From: Holophagaceae bacterium
Lineage (GTDB): Bacteria > Acidobacteriota > Holophagae > Holophagales > Holophagaceae
Direction: 5' to 3'
Length of the DNA stretch: 41,263 bases
Assembly: GCA_025361955.1 (NCBI GenBank)
Contig: JANYIU010000046.1
Span: 1-41,263 of the forward strand
Numbering within the stretch: position 1 is the first letter of the stretch; each line of letters opens with the position of its first letter. Position numbers and translations under genes: made by a program. The notes below the pieces were generated by a model. That model made no database searches. It saw only the letters and a list, made by a program, of their open reading frames with translations, and had not been told where the DNA came from. Shown here in pieces: positions 37,327-41,263 of this stretch.

Positions 37327-38486
37327 TGAGAACCCTGATCGAGATCCACGCCCTTCAGAACTTCGCGCCCTCCAACCTGAACCGAGACGATACCGGCGCT
37401 CCCAAGGATGCCTTCTTTGGTGGAACCCGCCGCGCCCGCATCAGCAGCCAATGTCTCAAGCGGGCTGTGCGCCAGTATTTCGGTTCCCTGGTGGAGCAGG
37501 GCGCCCTTGGTAAAGCGGATGTGGCTTCTCGTACCAAGCGGATTCTGGACACTCTCACTGAATTCCTGGTGGGGAAGGGGCGGGCCAAAGAGGATGCCGA
37601 ACAAAAGGCTCGCCTGGCTTTGGCCGCCATGGAACTCAATGTGAAGGAGGATGGCAAGAGCGAATATCTGCTTTTCCTTGGTCAGCGTGAAATCGCAGGA
37701 ATTGCTGAGATCATCCACGAAAAGTGGGACTCCATTTTCGCTTCCGAAGTGGCTCCAGTTGAGGGAAAGAAGTCGGGAAAGGCGAAGAAGCAAGCCGCCA
37801 GTGTCGCGGACCCTGAACTGAAGAAGGCCCTGGATAAGGTCTTCAATGGTGGCAAGGCGCTGGATGTGGCTCTCTTCGGGCGCATGCTGGCCGATATGCC
37901 CCAAAAAAACCAGAATGCCGCATGCCAGGTTGCCCATGCACTTTCCACCCACGCAGTAGACCGGGAATTCGACTTTTACACGGCTGTGGATGACCTCAAA
38001 CCTGAGGACACGGCGGGAGCCGACATGATGGGTACCGTGGAGTTCAATTCCGCTTGCTTCTACCGCTATGCGGTGGTGGATTGGGCCAAGCTGGTGGAGA
38101 ACCTCCAGGGGGACAAGGAGCTGGCTGAGAAGGGGCTGCGCGCCTTCCTGGAAGGATTCGTTGTGAGTGAACCCACGGGCAAACAGAACACTTTCGCCGC
38201 CCACAATCCGCCGGAATTCGTGGCGATCTCTGTTCGCCACAACACGGCTCCACGCAATCTGGCCAATGCTTTCGAGACTGCACTCCGGGCTAAGAAGGGC
38301 GAATCCATCACGCTCCTTTCTGCCGACAGGCTGGTGGATAAGGCCAAGAAACTCCAAACCGCCTATGGCGGCGACGGACAGACCTACGTGTTGAATCTCG
38401 TGGATGCCAAGATCGACAATTTCGGAAAGGCAGAGGAATCCCTGGATGCCCTGCTCAACAAATCTTTGAGTCTCGTGAGGGTCTGA
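37326..38486 (+). CDS. casC: Type I-E Cas7e/Cse4/CasC
   Basis: [70 protein letters not shown]. Confidence 0.97.
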   Translation: MRTLIEIHALQNFAPSNLNRDDTGAPKDAFFGGTRRARISSQCLKRAVRQYFGSLVEQGALGKADVASRTKRILDTLTEFLVGKGRAKEDAEQKARLALAAMELNVKEDGKSEYLLFLGQREIAGIAEIIHEKWDSIFASEVAPVEGKKSGKAKKQAASVADPELKKALDKVFNGGKALDVALFGRMLADMPQKNQNAACQVAHALSTHAVDREFDFYTAVDDLKPEDTAGADMMGTVEFNSACFYRYAVVDWAKLVENLQGDKELAEKGLRAFLEGFVVSEPTGKQNTFAAHNPPEFVAISVRHNTAPRNLANAFETALRAKKGESITLLSADRLVDKAKKLQTAYGGDGQTYVLNLVDAKIDNFGKAEESLDALLNKSLSLVRV

Positions 38487-39193
38487 TGGCTACGCTGCTT
38501 CTGCGTCTGGTGGGCCCCATGCAGTCCTGGGGTACCACCAGCCGCTTTGATCAACGCGATACCGGGAAGGAACCCAGCAAGTCGGGTGTGAGCGGCCTTC
38601 TGGCCGCTGCCCTTGGCATCGATCGGGGCAACTGGGCTGACTTGGAGCCACTGACGCATCTGGCCATGGCCGTGCGCCATGATCGGCCGGGATTGCCAAA
38701 GCACGACTACCAGACCGTCGGGTGTGCAAGGCAGGACACGATCATCCGGGCTGATGGTTCCCAGGCTAAGGATGGCGGTGTTGTGTCCACCCGCCACTAT
38801 CTGGCTGATGCTGCCTTCCTGGTGGGATTGGAAAGCCCGGATGTAGATCTTCTCGAACGCCTTCATGGCGCCCTCCAGGATCCTGTTTGGCTCCTGGCCT
38901 TGGGGCGCAAATCCTATCTTCCCGCCGAGCCTCTATGGTTACCGGATAGCCAGAATCCCATCCAGGGCGCCCCCTTGCGCCAGGTCATGGAACACCAACC
39001 GTGGCTTGCCACTCGACGAATGCAAGAGCAGGCGCCAGTGAAGCTGCTTATGTCCATGGAATCCTCGGATAGTTCAGGTGCCATGCGCATGGATCAGCCA
39101 ATCTCTTCCTTTGCCGAGCGTCGTTTTGGCGCACGCTTCGTTCATTCTGAATGGATCCCTTTTTCTGGTGGGGTGGCTGATGTTCCTGCATAG
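38486..39193 (+). CDS. casD: Type I-E Cas5e/CasD
   Basis: [47 protein letters not shown]. Confidence 0.97.
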   Translation: MATLLLRLVGPMQSWGTTSRFDQRDTGKEPSKSGVSGLLAAALGIDRGNWADLEPLTHLAMAVRHDRPGLPKHDYQTVGCARQDTIIRADGSQAKDGGVVSTRHYLADAAFLVGLESPDVDLLERLHGALQDPVWLLALGRKSYLPAEPLWLPDSQNPIQGAPLRQVMEHQPWLATRRMQEQAPVKLLMSMESSDSSGAMRMDQPISSFAERRFGARFVHSEWIPFSGGVADVPA

Positions 39194-39856
39194 GCTCCAC
39201 CTCAACCTGCGCTGTCGGGAGGTCCGTCGCGATCTGGCGGACCCCTACCAGCTCCACGCTACGCTTTGTCGGGCCTTTAGCCCTGAGGATAAGAGATGCT
39301 TGCCGGGTGCCTTCCTATGGCGATTGGAGCCGGAAACAGACGCTTCCAGCGCTCCACGCATCCTGATTCAGAGCCGCGAAATCCCAGACTGGCCCAGGAT
39401 CAATCTCTCCAACTGGTTGGAGCGGGACCCCGACCCCGCTGTGAATTTAGTTGAACGATTGAAAATGGATGCAATGAGAGCGGGCCAGCGCTATCGCTTT
39501 CGCCTCCGAGCCAATCCTGCTACGTCCAAAAATGGAAAGCGGCTGGGGCTCCTGAAATTGGAGGACCAGGAAGCATGGCTCCTGCGAAAGGGTCAGAAGC
39601 AGCATGGATTCACTTTGCCGTGTCTGACCGCCTTTGATGCCTACGAAGGCACGGAAGCCCGCGTAGATGTGCGTATCTCCCAGGAGCAGATGCTTCGTGC
39701 GCGCCAGCATGACGGCAACGGCATCCGGGTCTTCTCCGTGCTCTTTGACGGAACCCTGGAAGTCACGGAACCCGATGCCTTTAGGGTGGCCCTGACAAGT
39801 GGCATTGGGCATGGCAAGGCCCTGGGCCTGGGGCTACTCTCCGTGATACCCGTGTC

Positions 39857-39860
<4 letters not shown>
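39180..39860 (+). CDS. casE: Type I-E Cas6e/CasE crRNA endoribonuclease
   Basis: MFLHRLHLNLRCREVRRDLADPYQLHATLCRAF; C-terminal ALTSGIGHGKALGLGLLSVIPVS glycine-rich loop. Start moved from the ORF-track start (39078) to ATG 39180. Confidence 0.95.
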
Positions 39861-41104
<1,244 letters not shown>

Positions 41105-41121
41105 TCGAGATAGATAGAAGT

Positions 41122-41263
41122 CCGTTCCCCGCACACGCGGGGATGATCCGCTGGTCTAATGCTGGGGCTATTGACAATACCACCGTTCCCCGCACACGCG
41201 GGGATGATCCGTTCACCGGCTGGAGCATAAGCGGTTATGGTTGCCGTTCCCCGCACACGCGGG
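41122..41263 (+). CRISPR. Type I-E CRISPR array (start only, runs off the window): 29-bp repeat CCGTTCCCCGCACACGCGGGGATGATCCG, 32-bp spacers
   Basis: Repeats at 41122-41150, 41183-41211 and 41244-41263 (truncated). Spacers at 41151-41182 and 41212-41243. Exact 61-bp period. Confidence 0.98.

Noticed and set aside
37260-38357. 365-aa minus-strand ORF antisense to cas7e
   Set aside because: Shadow ORF in a GC-rich conserved gene.
41151-41243. Self-targeting by the two visible array spacers
   Set aside because: No convincing match to either spacer was noticed elsewhere in the window by eye. An exhaustive search was not possible.

Overview
The window is a GC-rich bacterial segment with defence-type modules at both ends and mostly metabolic genes in the middle. 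Left to right: the 3' part of a BREX brxL-like gene; a decayed IS66-family element whose transposase ORF is split by a stop codon inside a perfect 26-bp palindrome; a NUDIX hydrolase; a three-gene cassette ending in a SecB-like chaperone (TAC-like candidate); a NERD-domain/UvrD-like helicase coupled to a WYL regulator; a secreted SNase-like nuclease; a recC-recB-recD operon; a truncated tyrosine recombinase; a HigBA-like toxin-antitoxin (TA) pair; and an ISAzo13-family IS. The central part holds an SnoaL-like protein, a TPR-like protein, a small membrane protein, arginine deiminase, a cyclic-2,3-diphosphoglycerate-synthetase-like protein, comF, and psuK-psuG bracketed by two MITE-like inverted-repeat elements, followed by a membrane acyltransferase-like protein. 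The right end holds higBA, a VapC remnant, a complete type I-E cas operon (cas3, cas8e, cse2, cas7e, cas5e, cas6e, cas1, cas2) and the start of its CRISPR array (29-bp repeats, 32-bp spacers).

The most notable find is in the 313-bp cas3-cas8e intergenic gap. There is a degenerate mini-CRISPR on the minus strand: two repeat-like hairpins 62 nt apart, compared with 61 nt in the real array. Its pseudo-spacer matches the -10 region of the predicted cas8e promoter next to an AAG, the canonical type I-E PAM. Mismatches include positions 6 and 12, which are flipped out in Cascade. This is the architecture of a CreR/CreA-type crRNA-like RNA guiding Cascade to autorepress its own operon. Everything here was read by eye. 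No database searches or folding programs were run.
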